NCBI RefSeq assembly: GCF_000006405.1
Contig: NW_003202922.1
Location: 90,837-154,836, forward strand
Length of the DNA: 64,000 nt
Direction: 5' to 3'
Origin: Perkinsus marinus ATCC 50983
Taxonomy: Eukaryota; Perkinsozoa; Perkinsida; Perkinsidae
The notes beneath the pieces were generated by a model. That model made no database searches. It was not told the DNA's origin and was given only the letters and a program-made list of their open reading frames with translations. A program made the translations under genes and the position numbers. Below, one piece after another: positions 21,064 to 32,522 of this stretch; position 1 is the stretch's first letter; every line of letters begins with the position of its first letter.

Positions 21064-24000
21064 CTAGATAACATACTTTGAGAGATCGGACTTAGTCATC
21101 AACGCCGCCACTGTTGCCTTCACCTATTCAGACACGCGATATGAAAAGCTCAACTGTAACGATATGCAAGGCTGGAACGATATCTAACTGTGATCTACCA
21201 AATCCGTCCGAGCAACCTCACCTTATCCTTGTCGATTCGGACCTCTGTAGGACCTCCTGATCCCGCATCGAACCTGGAAAGATAACTGCTGTTCCTCCAC
21301 TGAGCATCCTTTAGGCGATGGCATCAAATTCTATTCGTAACGGATTAGCTGGTACAGTACGCGCAATCTAAGGACTTGATTTCGTGTGGCAGCCTCAACT
21401 TCCTAACTATTGCTCATATCATCCTGAAATTTCGTGTAGGAACTCTCTCAACATGATTATATTGGTCAAATGTGCCACGGGTTCATTTGCGGGAAATTCA
21501 TTCTGTAGCAGGCGTGATTTTGCGTTACTTCATTTGTTCGGATCGAACGCTCGCGACCAGCCTCACTTTATCTCCTCCAGCAGTGTACTCATGACACTCT
21601 GCAGTCGACGCGCGCCCGTGTTGGCTGAACTGCGATTCAACTCGAAGGCACTCCTAGAGAAAAGAACTCAAAGGAACGCTGGCCCTGACTGAGTTCATTT
21701 GTTAGCCCGCCCCAAGCAGACCCAACCAACAAAATGTGACGTTAGTCGATGTTCGTCCACACAGTCGCTTGATGCCTCTCAGCGACGAACCGAGCGCTTT
21801 CACGGGGAAGGACAGCAACGACACTCAGCATTTGGATATGTAAATAAAGTCGAAGATGAAAACTCACTTGGCGATCTCCTGCAACGCTTCCACATCGAAT
21901 TGAATGTCGACTCCTTCAACCTTCAGAAGAGCCTGTTGTTGCATTGGCAGCGCGTACCTTGAGGATGTCCACTTTCAGTAGACGACACGCAGGAAACGTA
22001 GTTGTTTCGACAGCGCTGAGTTCGGATTCACATACAGTACACGAATCGAGCATCGCAGATTTCGGTACAATGTGTTAAGTTACCGGACGCCTGTCAGTAT
22101 ACGGTAGAAGTCTTCGGTTGTGAGCGGCTTCAGGACGCTTCTTATCGGCAATCGCCCTTGTAACTCGGGCATGATCTGCGCAGGTTTTGAAGTCGTGAAT
22201 GCTCCCGCACAGATGAACCTGTATGGAAAATGAACCAGTGATAATTATTCAGCGAATGCAACAACGAGCCGTGTTTCTCACGGGGCCTTCCAACTCACAG
22301 TATGTGCTCAGTCGATATTCGTCCGAGTCGTGGAGTGGTGACAACCGTTCCCTCTATCAGCGACAATAACTCCTTTTGTACTCCTCTGCGTTTCGAGCCA
22401 AAACCACTGGCGGTCTGAGCTATGACAGATAGTTCCTTGAGAACGTGAGCGTGCTTGCTCACGGCGGTTCGGAAAACCAATGCCAGATCGTCTAAGGACC
22501 GGAAGACGATATTCTCACCTCCCGCTCCTCACTAATGAGCTTGTCGAATTCGTCTATGAAGACCATCCCGCGCTCCTCGCACGTGACTCGTGCTCGTTCC
22601 CTTATCTCGGGTTCTCTGTCTATTATCAGGATGCTCGCATAGTGCTCAGTGACGAGGGACTATCACAAACCCAGGCTGGTAAGGTGCAATTGATCGCGCA
22701 GGGCTACCATGGCATCGCGAACAGCGAGCTTGCTCCATCGCAGGGCTTCCTCAGCGTTGTGCAAACGATTCGTTCCTGGTTTGTACAGCTGCCGCCCATC
22801 AGCCACGTCACGTCCCGAAACGGGTGATGGCGACGCTTGATCTACAACAGAGTAGATCTTGAGGAAAATGGTCATGATGGCAGTCGCTCAGAGCGGCCAT
22901 CGCAGCCAAATATCGCCGAATGCACTGTCGCTCGCGAGAAGCGCCAAATATCATGACTGTCACTGACCTTTGCGGCCTCTGCTGCCTTCTCCTCCATCGA
23001 AAATTCCCCCCGGCCTGCTCGGATCGATCGGTGCCGGGTGTGTGAGATGACTCTCGATTTCTATCTCAGTGTCCATAGTCCGAGGATCCTCCTTCTCAAT
23101 CAGATCCTGGAGTTACTTCATACCGAGAGCCCCGCTCCCCAGTTCACCTTCGCCGCCGTCACTGAGTCTTCCCCGGTTCCCTCGGGAGTACACAAATAGG
23201 ATCTTGCTACCGCTTCAATAGCGAGCTGTCTGGCTTCGACCTACGACAAGCCACTTATAGTCTTCTATGATTAATACGGAACATTAGTTGTTATATTTCG
23301 AGTAGGGGCTACTGCACAGGGCATTTCTGTCAGTGTACAACTGTGTCGAGACTGTGAGATTTGAAGGTACACATATTGCTTCAGATATAATGTAGAGGTG
23401 CCCAAAGAACTCTTCCAGAGTTACTCCTGCACGATTTTCGACAAAACGAAGCATACGCGACGACAGGAATTACAGGATTTTATATATGTATAGAAGGGCG
23501 TGTGGTGTAGTGGTATCACGTCTGCTTTGCATGCAGAAGGCCCCGAGTTCAAACCTCGGCACGTCCATATAAAAACATTACATAAAGAGACTTACACTTG
23601 CACAAGAATATCTTGTCAGATGCAAATTCGCTTGATCATGAATCAAAACAGTTTTCTCAGCCCGCCTAGAGTGCGGTGTACCATATGCTCACCTGGACCT
23701 CCGACATGACCCGTTTCCGTTCCATGTCATACGAGGAGTCCGCTAGTTCGTGTATCATCGTTTGAGTATCTTCCCCAATGAAGCCAACTTCAGTGTATCT
23801 CGACGATCGAACTAGATTATACAACCCTTCGATAAGAAGTGAGAATTTGCTAAGAAGCCAGACTATCTGATTTTCTAGTAAACTCATTTACCCTCTGTGC
23901 CCGAGAACTCCTACTTGGTAGCCACAACTTTCACAAGAGGCGCGCCGATGACGTCAGCTAGTCGCCTTGCGATTTCCGTCTTGCCGCTTCCTGATGGGCC

Positions 24001-24718
24001 TTCCAGAAGAATGCTGAGAACAACGAGGGGGTCCAACACACAATGGACCATGAGTTGCGATTGAAGACCAGGGATGGAAACGATTGGACAATGCTTGCCG
24101 AATACTTGGTTGGTAGCAACTCTTTTCTCAGGCCTGCGTCGGGGATCTGCTGGCGTCTCCACCGATCTCTTACCGCAATCGCAACAACGCGTTTCGCGTC
24201 ATTTTGTCCGATGATGAACTGACACAATCACATGGCGATATACTATTGACTAGTGCGAAATGAATGTTGGTCCTATGAAATGCATCGAAGTACTTTCTGT
24301 AGAAGAGGATTGTCGGTTACTCCCGAGCGAGACTGGGTCATCAACTGCACCTCACCTCGTCCAAATGCTTTACAAGATCCTTAGGAGCGGGACATGCATA
24401 GCCATCTTTGGAGCTCCACATCCTTCCCGCTGCACCCGATGACGGAGCTACCTGAAAGATTGCAATGAGTGCCCCTCGTAGACTAACAGGGCCTCAAGGC
24501 GTAGCTTCGTGTTGGGGTTTAGTATACTCGTGCCACGAATTCACGACTCGAGAAGGAACGAGGCCAGCTAGACGAAAGGAGTCCACTTGCAGGTCCTGTG
24601 TACCTTTGCGATCGTGCCGAACAGACGATGCCGAGTCGAAGCTATCATACTCGACGAGAAATGAGAGGAATCCAAAGCTCCTGTAAACTCGACGACCGAG
24701 AATGTGTGGAATATCCAT
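21064..24718 (-). CDS. hslU: HslU (ClpY) AAA+ unfoldase of the HslUV protease
   Basis: HslU unfolds substrates for the HslV peptidase; in protists it is mitochondrial. Fourteen exons join in frame (486 codons with stop): 24356-24451, 24106-24218, 23915-24013, 23693-23798, 23148-23240, 22968-23106, 22671-22841, 22519-22619, 22299-22414, 22084-22218, 21868-21957, 21567-21653, 21222-21273, 21064-21123. Marks: [20 protein letters not shown], Walker [27 protein letters not shown], Walker [24 protein letters not shown], sensor region [11 protein letters not shown], arginine-finger helix NTGARRLQ, and C-terminus SDLSKYVI, the tail that docks into HslV. A further 5' exon (ATG at 24718, [15 protein letters not shown]) would give a targeting peptide; otherwise the ATG at 24421 starts it. 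Confidence 0.94.
23496..23567 (+). tRNA. tRNA-Ala (anticodon TGC), inside an hslU intron
   Basis: 72 nt fold as a complete cloverleaf: acceptor GGGCGTG with CACGTCC, anticodon stem TCTGC/GCAGA around TTTGCAT (anticodon TGC), T-stem CCGAG/CTCGG with loop TTCAAAC, discriminator A. The acceptor has the G3:U70 pair that marks alanine. CCA is not encoded. It lies within the 452-nt hslU intron (23241-23692), on the opposite strand. Confidence 0.96.
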
Positions 24719-24922
24719 GCGTAGTTTTGTCCGTGTGAAACGGTTTTCGCAGATTCTGAAGTAAATGAATCATCAAATTAAGTTTTAATTGCGAAAGTAT
24801 TGTACAATTCAACATGAATCACAATCATCACAAGAACGCTCCTGATGATCGGCCTATAGGTGAAGCGTGAGTAATCAGCTGGCGTATATGCACCAGAGGA
24901 CTCATCGACACCAGAAATCCAT

Positions 24923-24994
24923 GGGCGTGTGGTGTAGTGGTATCACGTCTGCTTTGCATGCAGAAGGCCCCGGGTTCAAACCCCGGCACGTCCA
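24923..24994 (+). tRNA. tRNA-Ala (anticodon TGC), second copy
   Basis: Same 72-nt cloverleaf as at 23496-23567, with G3:U70 and anticodon TGC. It differs only at two paired T-stem positions (CCGGG/CCCGG against CCGAG/CTCGG), a compensated G-C for A-T change, so both copies are probably functional. It lies just upstream of hslU. Confidence 0.97.
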
Positions 24995-25303
24995 ATTCTA
25001 TGTGGACCATATTCGTCAGTACGCTTTAACCTTTCCCTCGTGTCCTTCCTGCACCTCACTCGGAGAGAGGGAAATGGGAGAGGAGTGGCCAGAAGATGCG
25101 GTCGCCCCTCTCGTGCTGACATCCCCACGGCATTGGATGGGAATTACAATTTCCAACAACTATTGCTACTGAAAACAAATGGTTCGAACAACGTATCCTC
25201 AACTGCATTTACTCTATAACCAAACACATTACTGGATAGAAACAGTGTACTGCTGCACGATATTCATAAGTGACAAAGGGCAATAGGCACCGACTCTCGC
25301 TCC
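24995..25303. other. Intergenic spacer
   Basis: Between the second tRNA-Ala and the 3' end of the Uso1-like gene. A short run of T residues that could end Pol III transcription was looked for and is not obvious right after the tRNA. Nothing else is recognised. Confidence 0.4.
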
Positions 25304-28300
25304 TTATCCATGTGGTGACGCACCTCCTCGGTACGACACAGGAGAGTTAATCGCTGCCTCTGAATCTAAGGCAAAGAATACAGAGCTGGTCTAAAGGCAG
25401 TATACATGCCAATGACGCAAACCCACCGGCGTTACCCTCACAGCGTCTCCCTAAGGCCTCGACCATTCGTGTCCGCCTCTCGTTATCGTTCGCTAGGAGC
25501 TCTCGATACTGCAGACCGACACAACGATGCCAACCCCGACGAGAAAGAGCACTCTCATCTCACCATCTTAGCATCTTTCGAAGCTGTCTGTGCCTGGGCT
25601 TGTGCAAGTTGCTTGCTTAAATCATCAATCTACAGTGGCAACATTGAGAGCTCTCGCGCCGTCCTCGCCGCTACTCACTTTCCCTCGGAGGCTCTTCGCG
25701 ACTCGGTCAACGAGAGCCATGGTGGCATCGCAGTCGCCCGCCTCATTCATTTTTATGCCTTGGGCCTAACAAGAAAAACCACGAACCGAGTTACCTCCGA
25801 CCAAGCATCCCGCGAAGAGCAAATAGCCACTGAAAGGCCTGCTCAAGATCTCAGACCAATACAACGGAGTCGATTCACCACGACCAGTGTGGCACGTTCA
25901 AGCACGAGGAATGCGCACCCACTTGTATCGAGTTCTTCAATTTATCGTTCTCTGCATGGACCCTGTCAACCTCTTTCCGCAACTCGGTGAGTTCCTGAAC
26001 AGGAGCAGATGCGGAAACATCAACGGTCAGCCCTCGATATGTCCACATACCTGCTCATGGGCACTGATGATGGACTGATAACCCGCAACGATCTTCTTCA
26101 TCTGTGCATTGGACATGCCCCCCTCAGCAGCTGGCTCCTCGCCCTCCTCGTCAGCCCGAATACTAGGGACGCCATTCCCGCTATCGGTCGACACTGAACG
26201 CGTACACATCTCAATCCATCGGTTGACCAGTGAGGAGAGCGAGATACATCACACACTGCCTCATCACATATCACATTCGTAGAACAGAGCAGCCCTCAAG
26301 CCTTCGGACTAAGGATCTCTTCGATACCCTCATGCGTTCGGGTCGAGAATACTCATCCGATATTTCGGCAACTAACACTGGATGGAAACTCACAACTGAT
26401 TTTCAATACAGAAGTATGAACACCCGTAAACCAGTAATACACACCAAATCATTCCGATTCACATTTTCCTGCCATAGTTCAACCCGGATAGACCCCCTCC
26501 TGGAAATTATCAGAATCATCCGATGAAAAAACTCACCTTCCACGCTCTTCTCACTCATGTTGCCGCTCGATTCCGCCTTCGATAAGAGCCCTTGTAAGAA
26601 GCACTTCTTCGCCGCATCAAGAACCCGCTGGAGATCACTCCAAATGCTCGGTGCATCTGACCCCCATCACGATCAACACAGTCAGCGTACTACTAGTACG
26701 GTACTAGCATTGTAGCACATATGGAGTTTCACCCATGATGTGAAAAACACGAGTGAAAAACACATTTCACATTTCACTTCGCGTAAAACGGGTGAAACTC
26801 CATTGATTCGATATGTGCATATATTATTGAACCCACCTCTATCGAACAGCTCTCCATCTCCTCTATGGTACTTCAACTGTAGAAGGCCGCTCAGATTGCC
26901 CACGAACGTCTTCACCGTGACCTACTCAAGTGAGGATACTCCCAGAACCAGCATAACCCTACGTCTACCTTCGTTTCCACAGCTTCCTGGACGACGGCGC
27001 TCTTGCCGCTCACTATGACAGCGCCGAGAACAGCACATGAGAGGCCGGACTAAGGCAGAGATAGACACGTACAGTACCACTCATCTCGAGAGGGGGAACA
27101 GGTGTGCAAGCGTAATTTTTTTCAAAAACGAGAGTTTCAAGATAATTTTTTCTTCCAAGTAGTCCTGATATATATACCCACAATGTAGGATAGGACAGCA
27201 ATTTTTCAACCCAAAATAGACTTGCACACATATTCATCCTCTCTAGACGACTGGTACTGTACAGCACGAGGAATATCTGTACCATACATCACTCCAAATC
27301 GAATCACATACATTTAAAAGGAGATTAACCCATCGACTTCAACCTACATATCCAGACCCCATGAAGTGACCATTCTATATGGTAACCGCAGTGAAGAGAA
27401 TTCATTCATGCGTCAGATAAAACCGAATTTTTCGTGCGAAGATCTCCCGAAGAGAAATGAAGACAGTCCTCACAACACAGTTCCTCCAGCCTTACAATGT
27501 AGACATCCTTCTTTCCTTGGTTGGGTATACGCGATGCAAGCCTCGTCAGAGTCGGTATCAGTATTGGGGAATTCCCAACCTCACCGCACACGTATTCATG
27601 CAGTTCCCCTCCATACGACGATCCCGCCGCCCATAGGAAGATCAGCCGCAACGCCTGAGCAAAACTAATACGCGAGAGTACTGTCTTGCCCAGTCGAAGC
27701 TACTTGAGGAAGCAGGAAGGCATATTGATCGTTCTCTCCCTCCTCTTCCTGAACACTACCAACATCCGCGACTGTCTTCACCAGAGATGATATACCTATC
27801 CAAAGCACGGTATCATCCAGGAACCTATAATAACCCCGGAAAAAAATTTTTCCAAATTTTTCACATGGTCACATTTTTCGATCAGTTCCCCGTGTAAGTA
27901 TAACATCAACGACATTTTCCCCACTGCTATCGAACTCCCGGGAACAATATTTCCCCTCGAATCTCAAAGCCTCCATCTATATAGTCTCACCCTCGAAATA
28001 TATCTCTGCCACCTCAGCCTGTCTTTGCTTCGCTGCCAACAACGCCCTCAGCGTAATATCGGCTCGCTGCGGCGACATTTTCCAACCCTGGAGGGCCGAA
28101 TCAACAACCTCTGGCGCTGTGCACAAGTACTTCGCCAGCCTGCACAGGACGGAATGAGCCGACCCAGACCGCCCCCTCCCTACCCCACAGGAGCCCCACA
28201 CAGTTCATCCATCATATCACTGCGGATCGAATTGACAATCTCCTCAGATGATGAAGAAGTCAGCATAGCATTGACAGCATATCCTATCATCTCAGGCCCA

Positions 28301-31110
28301 CAGTCCTCAGCAATGCCGAGATGCTTCGACAACCGCGACAGCCACTGGACAACTTCAGGCGAATCAGCTACCACGTTGGACGCGACCGTCTCCGAAAGAG
28401 TCTGAGAGCAGCAGTGTTGGAAAAACATAGGTTTTCAGCATTCCTCAGCCGAGCTTAGGAGTTCGGGTATGTACAAGTATACAGAAACCGACAGAATTCC
28501 ACCAAATTTCCCCAGAATTTTCATATTGTCGCATAAGTGCATATTTTCCCACACTGGATACATCCATTCGCGATTACCTTCAACGCCGCCCTCCTCAATT
28601 CTGCACTGCCTGATGTACTCCGTACAACTTCAGATTCAAAACAGGTCACACATGACACCATCGATGCCAACACTCCTGAGACAAATTTCCATCACAAACA
28701 TTACGTCTTTTATGTCAGCCAAAGATACTAACAAACGTATTCGTTATTAATATTAATATCGTATATACAGTACGCGCAATCTAGTCGTGCGAAAACGTGT
28801 CGCCAGCTTAGCTCGTTATACAGGCCTCAAATTCGCCTGAAATTTTCAGCAGCATGTATCCTAGTATAGTTCTATCGCTCAAATACTACACGGGTCCGAT
28901 TTTCGAAAAAAATTTACTTTGCCAATTTTTACCCAAAATGCGCCAGATTTGCGACTTATCTTCCTGACCCAAGGAGTATTATTATCATCTTAGTATGTAT
29001 CATCGATCGAAATGGAGAAACTCTATCGCCAAGCCCACCTCCCATTTCTTCGCTAACTTCAGAGCTCATCGACTCTACCACCATCCTACATAGATCTACC
29101 AGAGGCTCCAACAGCCCCGTTTCTATTATGTACCTACATTGTGACAGCTTCGGAAGGGCCATGTCCCCCCATAACATTGCATAGCCAATGTGATATAAGA
29201 CCTATCATTTTCTACATAAATGTCTATCAAATCCGTTTCATTCACTGAACACTTCAGAAAATGTTCAGCGAGGTTTATAATAAAGCTGTGGAAGAGTTTG
29301 ATGTCTCACGAGTATATTTTATTCTTAGCCTCAATTGACCCACCAACACCGTTTCTGTACTAAGGCGAGTTAAGGAGCACGAGGGGGAGTAGGACCCCAC
29401 TACTGAATGCGATTGCACTTACTTCCTACACCCTTCATTCACTGCTAGCTGGTAAAGGCAGGCCGAAGACGCCGCTACGACCAAGGGCTGCGACAGGTTA
29501 CTTCTGCCCTGAGAGAAAAAGAACCACACTTCGTGCAAATCATGCAAAACCGGCCGCAGGACTCCTACTAGTGTGATAAGGCTTTCAACTCCTCCTTGAA
29601 AACAAACTATTTTCTGCAAGTCGCCACCATCGCCCTTCTGCTGCCCACTGCTGCTACTCGTAGACACACCCAAAGGAGGGACCAGCATGTGATACAAAAA
29701 CTCCAATTCTACCGGTGCCGGCTCGAGCTCGGAGACTTCCAGCTGGTCCTCAGTAGACAACGTAGCTATCGCGCCTAGTAAGGAGCCTATCGCACAAGGC
29801 GAGTGCACTAGCGCCTAGACAGTGGTATGATGACACTCTTCCAAGTGACCAGACTCACCCCTGAAAGAGCCTCCCGAGGAGCGCCCAAGCCCAGCATGTC
29901 TGACTGTCGTACGATAGAGTTGCAAATTCTACACGCTGCATTTATACAAACCTACTGGGAGAACCCATGCATGCCACCATTTTTTCAACGCTGAACACCT
30001 CCAAAGATCTTATAAAAGTCGTCCCGTTCGCCGAACGACTCATCACAAGAGAGACAGTAGAGGACCTGAAGCATGCCGTGGGCAGTACCATCTCGTCCAG
30101 CTCTCCAGCTACCAGTCAACTTCATCACCGCCTCCAGCCTCCAGATGATTCCACAGCCTCTGAACCTGAGTCCACATGAACCATATAGGGACTACTTCTA
30201 CTACCACTGCCAGGGCGTTCTCTGTGATCTCTTCAATGTAGGCCTGGAAAGCATCATCGGGTTCAATAGGCGCATCCTCCTCGCCAGTCAACACTCGAGT
30301 GAGCAGACTTATTACGATACCTACCACGTGCAGTCTATGACCTTCGGAAGCTCCACTCACTACCCATATTGGAAAGTCCTAAATCGTTGATCCCACTGTC
30401 TTGATTCACCAGTAAGCTCTCCAGAGATGTCTCCGCACACTCCCTAAGCCTGGCCATGCACTCGCTCAACTGAGAAGACTCGTCCCATACAAACCACCGA
30501 CTCCAAGTACTGGAGGAAACCATGACGTTACATGAGAGTCGCGCCGCAGTTCCTTAGGTGATGCGGAGTTTCTCTCTTTGCATTCTTTCAATGCCTCCAC
30601 AACATCATATGTGCTCACCTACACAGCAAGCAACGAGTTGTGCATACCGTGACAAGACACCCTCACGTCGCGGTCTATGCTGTCGGCCAGAGCTGAGAAG
30701 AAGTCCGCACCTTCCTTTGCGGCACTGGTGGCCTTCGAAACTAAAAAAACGACAAGCCTCGCGATCGGTCATAACTAGACGTAAGGAATGAGTTAAATTA
30801 AACTCCTAAACTTTCAAATAAACCGGTATGATATTAATTTTCTTGTAAATTGTGGTACTGTGAAAGCCATGGGTAAAATATTAACCAAATGGGTAAAAAG
30901 TAAAATTTGTCGGTAAGAAATAAATTTGACCTGAAAATGCTGTAGACGCACCCAAAGAAGTCCTTTCTCCTCCCACTTGAATATTCTACCTGCCGTCGTA
31001 TCCCACTTAGCCTGGACGGAGTCATCACCATCGACAGCATCAGACGCAGGCGTTGGGTCGCCCTCCAAGGCACTTGTGATGGAGGAGGCTAGGTTGAAGA
31101 GGAAAGACAT
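25304..31110 (-). CDS. USO1: Uso1/p115-like vesicle tethering protein, many exons
   Basis: Starts MSFLFNLASSITSAL at 31110 (exon 30952-31110) and ends in a 62-nt exon at 25304-25365. Exons recognised with good frame include those near 30690-30760, 30370-30510, 30110-30340, 29419-29800, 28200-28403, 27980-28155, 27460-27660, 27020-27067, 26830-26950, 26537-26670, 26050-26205 and 25925-26005. The front half is helical with Leu-rich ARM-like segments (AASSACLYQLAVNEG, LLEPLVDLCRMV, LSRLSKHLGIAE). Near the junction, ISGLSCAVLGAVI and then MKKIVAGYQSIISAHEQELTEL match, in order, the p115 end-of-head helix and the first coiled coil (NIVTHYKNMIREQDLQLEEL as I recall it). Further coiled coil follows. 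p115 tethers COPI/COPII vesicles at the Golgi. Not every middle exon join was resolved. Confidence 0.68.
26722..26802. mobile_element. Family B inverted-repeat element (short copy)
   Basis: Begins tggagtttcaccc and ends gggtgaaactcca, perfect terminal inverted repeats, around a shortened core with gtgaaaaacac pieces. It lies in an intron of the Uso1-like gene. Confidence 0.85.
28412..28557 (+). mobile_element. Family A inverted-repeat element
   Basis: Begins cagtgttggaa and ends ttttcccacactgg, with the core blocks shared by the family (aggagtt, tacagaaacc, gtgcatatttt). It is in an intron of the Uso1-like gene; its end lies about 9 nt from the 3' splice site of the following exon on the minus strand. 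Confidence 0.85.
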
Positions 31111-31380
31111 TCCATAGTATAATCTACTATAAGATGTGCATATACACTTTCAGATGCCGTCAGTTTAACCCTCTTTCGATTTAATACGATGCTGATTTGG
31201 TGAACTCCTTAACCAAGTCGTACTTCGTGAATGGGAACTCCTGATATATATCGCTAGTCTATGAGCACAGTATGCATTTAATAGCGCCTTGGAGCGAACG
31301 ACACCCTAGTAGATGTGCTTCACTCGTCCTCCGTAATACCCCGGATGACTTCAACACAACAACTTTAGCATCAAGAATCA

Positions 31381-31544
31381 CCAGTGTTGGAATATATGTT
31401 CACTCACCTCAGCTGAGTTCAGAAATTTCTAGAGTTACATAATACAAGTTTACACAAGACTTGGTGTAAGAAACCAACACTATTCCGAATTTCCACATGG
31501 TCACCAACACATGTGGTTCACCGTGTGCATATTCTCCCACACTG
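31381..31544 (+). mobile_element. Family A inverted-repeat element
   Basis: Begins ccagtgttggaatatatg and ends tgcatattctcccacactg. The internal blocks caccaacacatgtgg and agaaaccaac match the other copies. It lies in the intergenic region between two divergent genes. Confidence 0.9.
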
Positions 31545-31838
31545 TGAATTGATATCTCAACAAGACACAGTGAGATCCTCTCACTAACTCAGATATCAGC
31601 ATAGAAAGCGAACTGATCGTTGCAGCACGCATGATTTGTCTGTGAGCTGCGGAAAAGGTGACTGCAGACACCGGGCCTCTCTCACAATGATACTCAACAC
31701 AAGCCGCCGTGAGCATTCCCAAACTTAAGGCGCCTTACAGTGCTCGCTAAAGTACACCTTTACAACCTTTATTTCACCATTAGAAACTTCAATTTCACCA
31801 GGCGAGCGAGTTAGTGCCCCAAAATACCCCCTATTGAA

Positions 31839-32100
31839 ACTCCAATTTCCTTGACACGTCGATTTAGCAACTTCAATTTCGTCAACACGTCGACTTAGGA
31901 ACTTCAATTTCGTTGACACGTCGATTTAGCAACTTCAATTTCGTTGACACGTCGATTTAGCAACTTCAATTTCGTTGACACGTCGATTTAGCAACTTCAA
32001 TTTCGTTGACACGTCGATTTAGCAACTTCAATTTCGTTGACACGTCGATTTAGCAACTTCAATTTCGTTGACACGTCGATTTAGCTACTTCGCTTTCGAC
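31839..32100. repeat. Minisatellite, 31-bp unit, eight copies plus part
   Basis: Units start at 31839, 31870, 31901, 31932, 31963, 31994, 32025 and 32056, each near acttcaatttcgttgacacg then tcgatttagca; the last copies are identical and the first two diverged. A partial unit ends near 32100. A looser related stretch (acttcaatttcacc) precedes it at 31785. It lies between the start codons of two divergent genes. One frame is open through some units but the composition gives no reason to call it coding. Confidence 0.95.
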
Positions 32101-32522
32101 ATAATAATAACTCCTTTTTCGCACAGAGGAACATCAATTTTGGTAGAAGTCTGCGATCGTAATCCTAGTATGTCCACAGTTGATGTGTCCAACCAAGTTG
32201 TACAACCAAGGTTGACTGCCGAATGATGACTCTTATCCACGCTTTTCAAAAAACCCTCGCGACTGACAAGTCTGAAACCCGATGGAATTGCAAGATTATT
32301 TGAGCTGCTGCTGTCGTCACGTCATTGAACGCATGTCACATGCAGCATGTGTATATTACTTCCCCTGGCGGACTTGCTTGATTCACCAATCATCACTTGG
32401 ATCAGCCGTTTTTCGAAACACAGCTCGTTTTTGCGTGAGTCTCTGTTGCACGCATACACACGTACAGTGAGCGCAAGGATCGTATAAGCAGTTTGACTTC
32501 AAAGCCTCCATCCGTCTTTTCT

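Larger units (their letters stand above)
31111..32522. other. Divergent intergenic region
   Basis: Separates the starts of the Uso1-like gene (minus) and the kelch gene (plus), so it should hold both promoters. It contains the family A element (31381-31544) and the minisatellite (31839-32100). No clear TATA box or coding exon was recognised in the rest. Confidence 0.5.

Noticed and set aside
21064-24451. Bacterial contamination, suggested by HslU and PanC
   Set aside because: Both genes have many spliceosomal introns, and the flanking genes (RabGGTase, AAGAB, NF-YB) are eukaryotic.
24828-25010. Minus-strand open frame reading [16 protein letters not shown] across the tRNA, and the plus-strand frame with [11 protein letters not shown]
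   Set aside because: These are translations of the tRNA-Ala gene itself; the same false peptides occur over the other copy.
25406-25990. Plus-strand 194-codon open frame
   Set aside because: The minus strand carries coiled-coil exons of the Uso1-like gene with proper splice sites; the plus frame is their shadow.
31839-32100. Possible CRISPR array from regularly repeated 31-bp units
   Set aside because: The units are directly adjacent with no spacers, and the genome is eukaryotic. It is a minisatellite.
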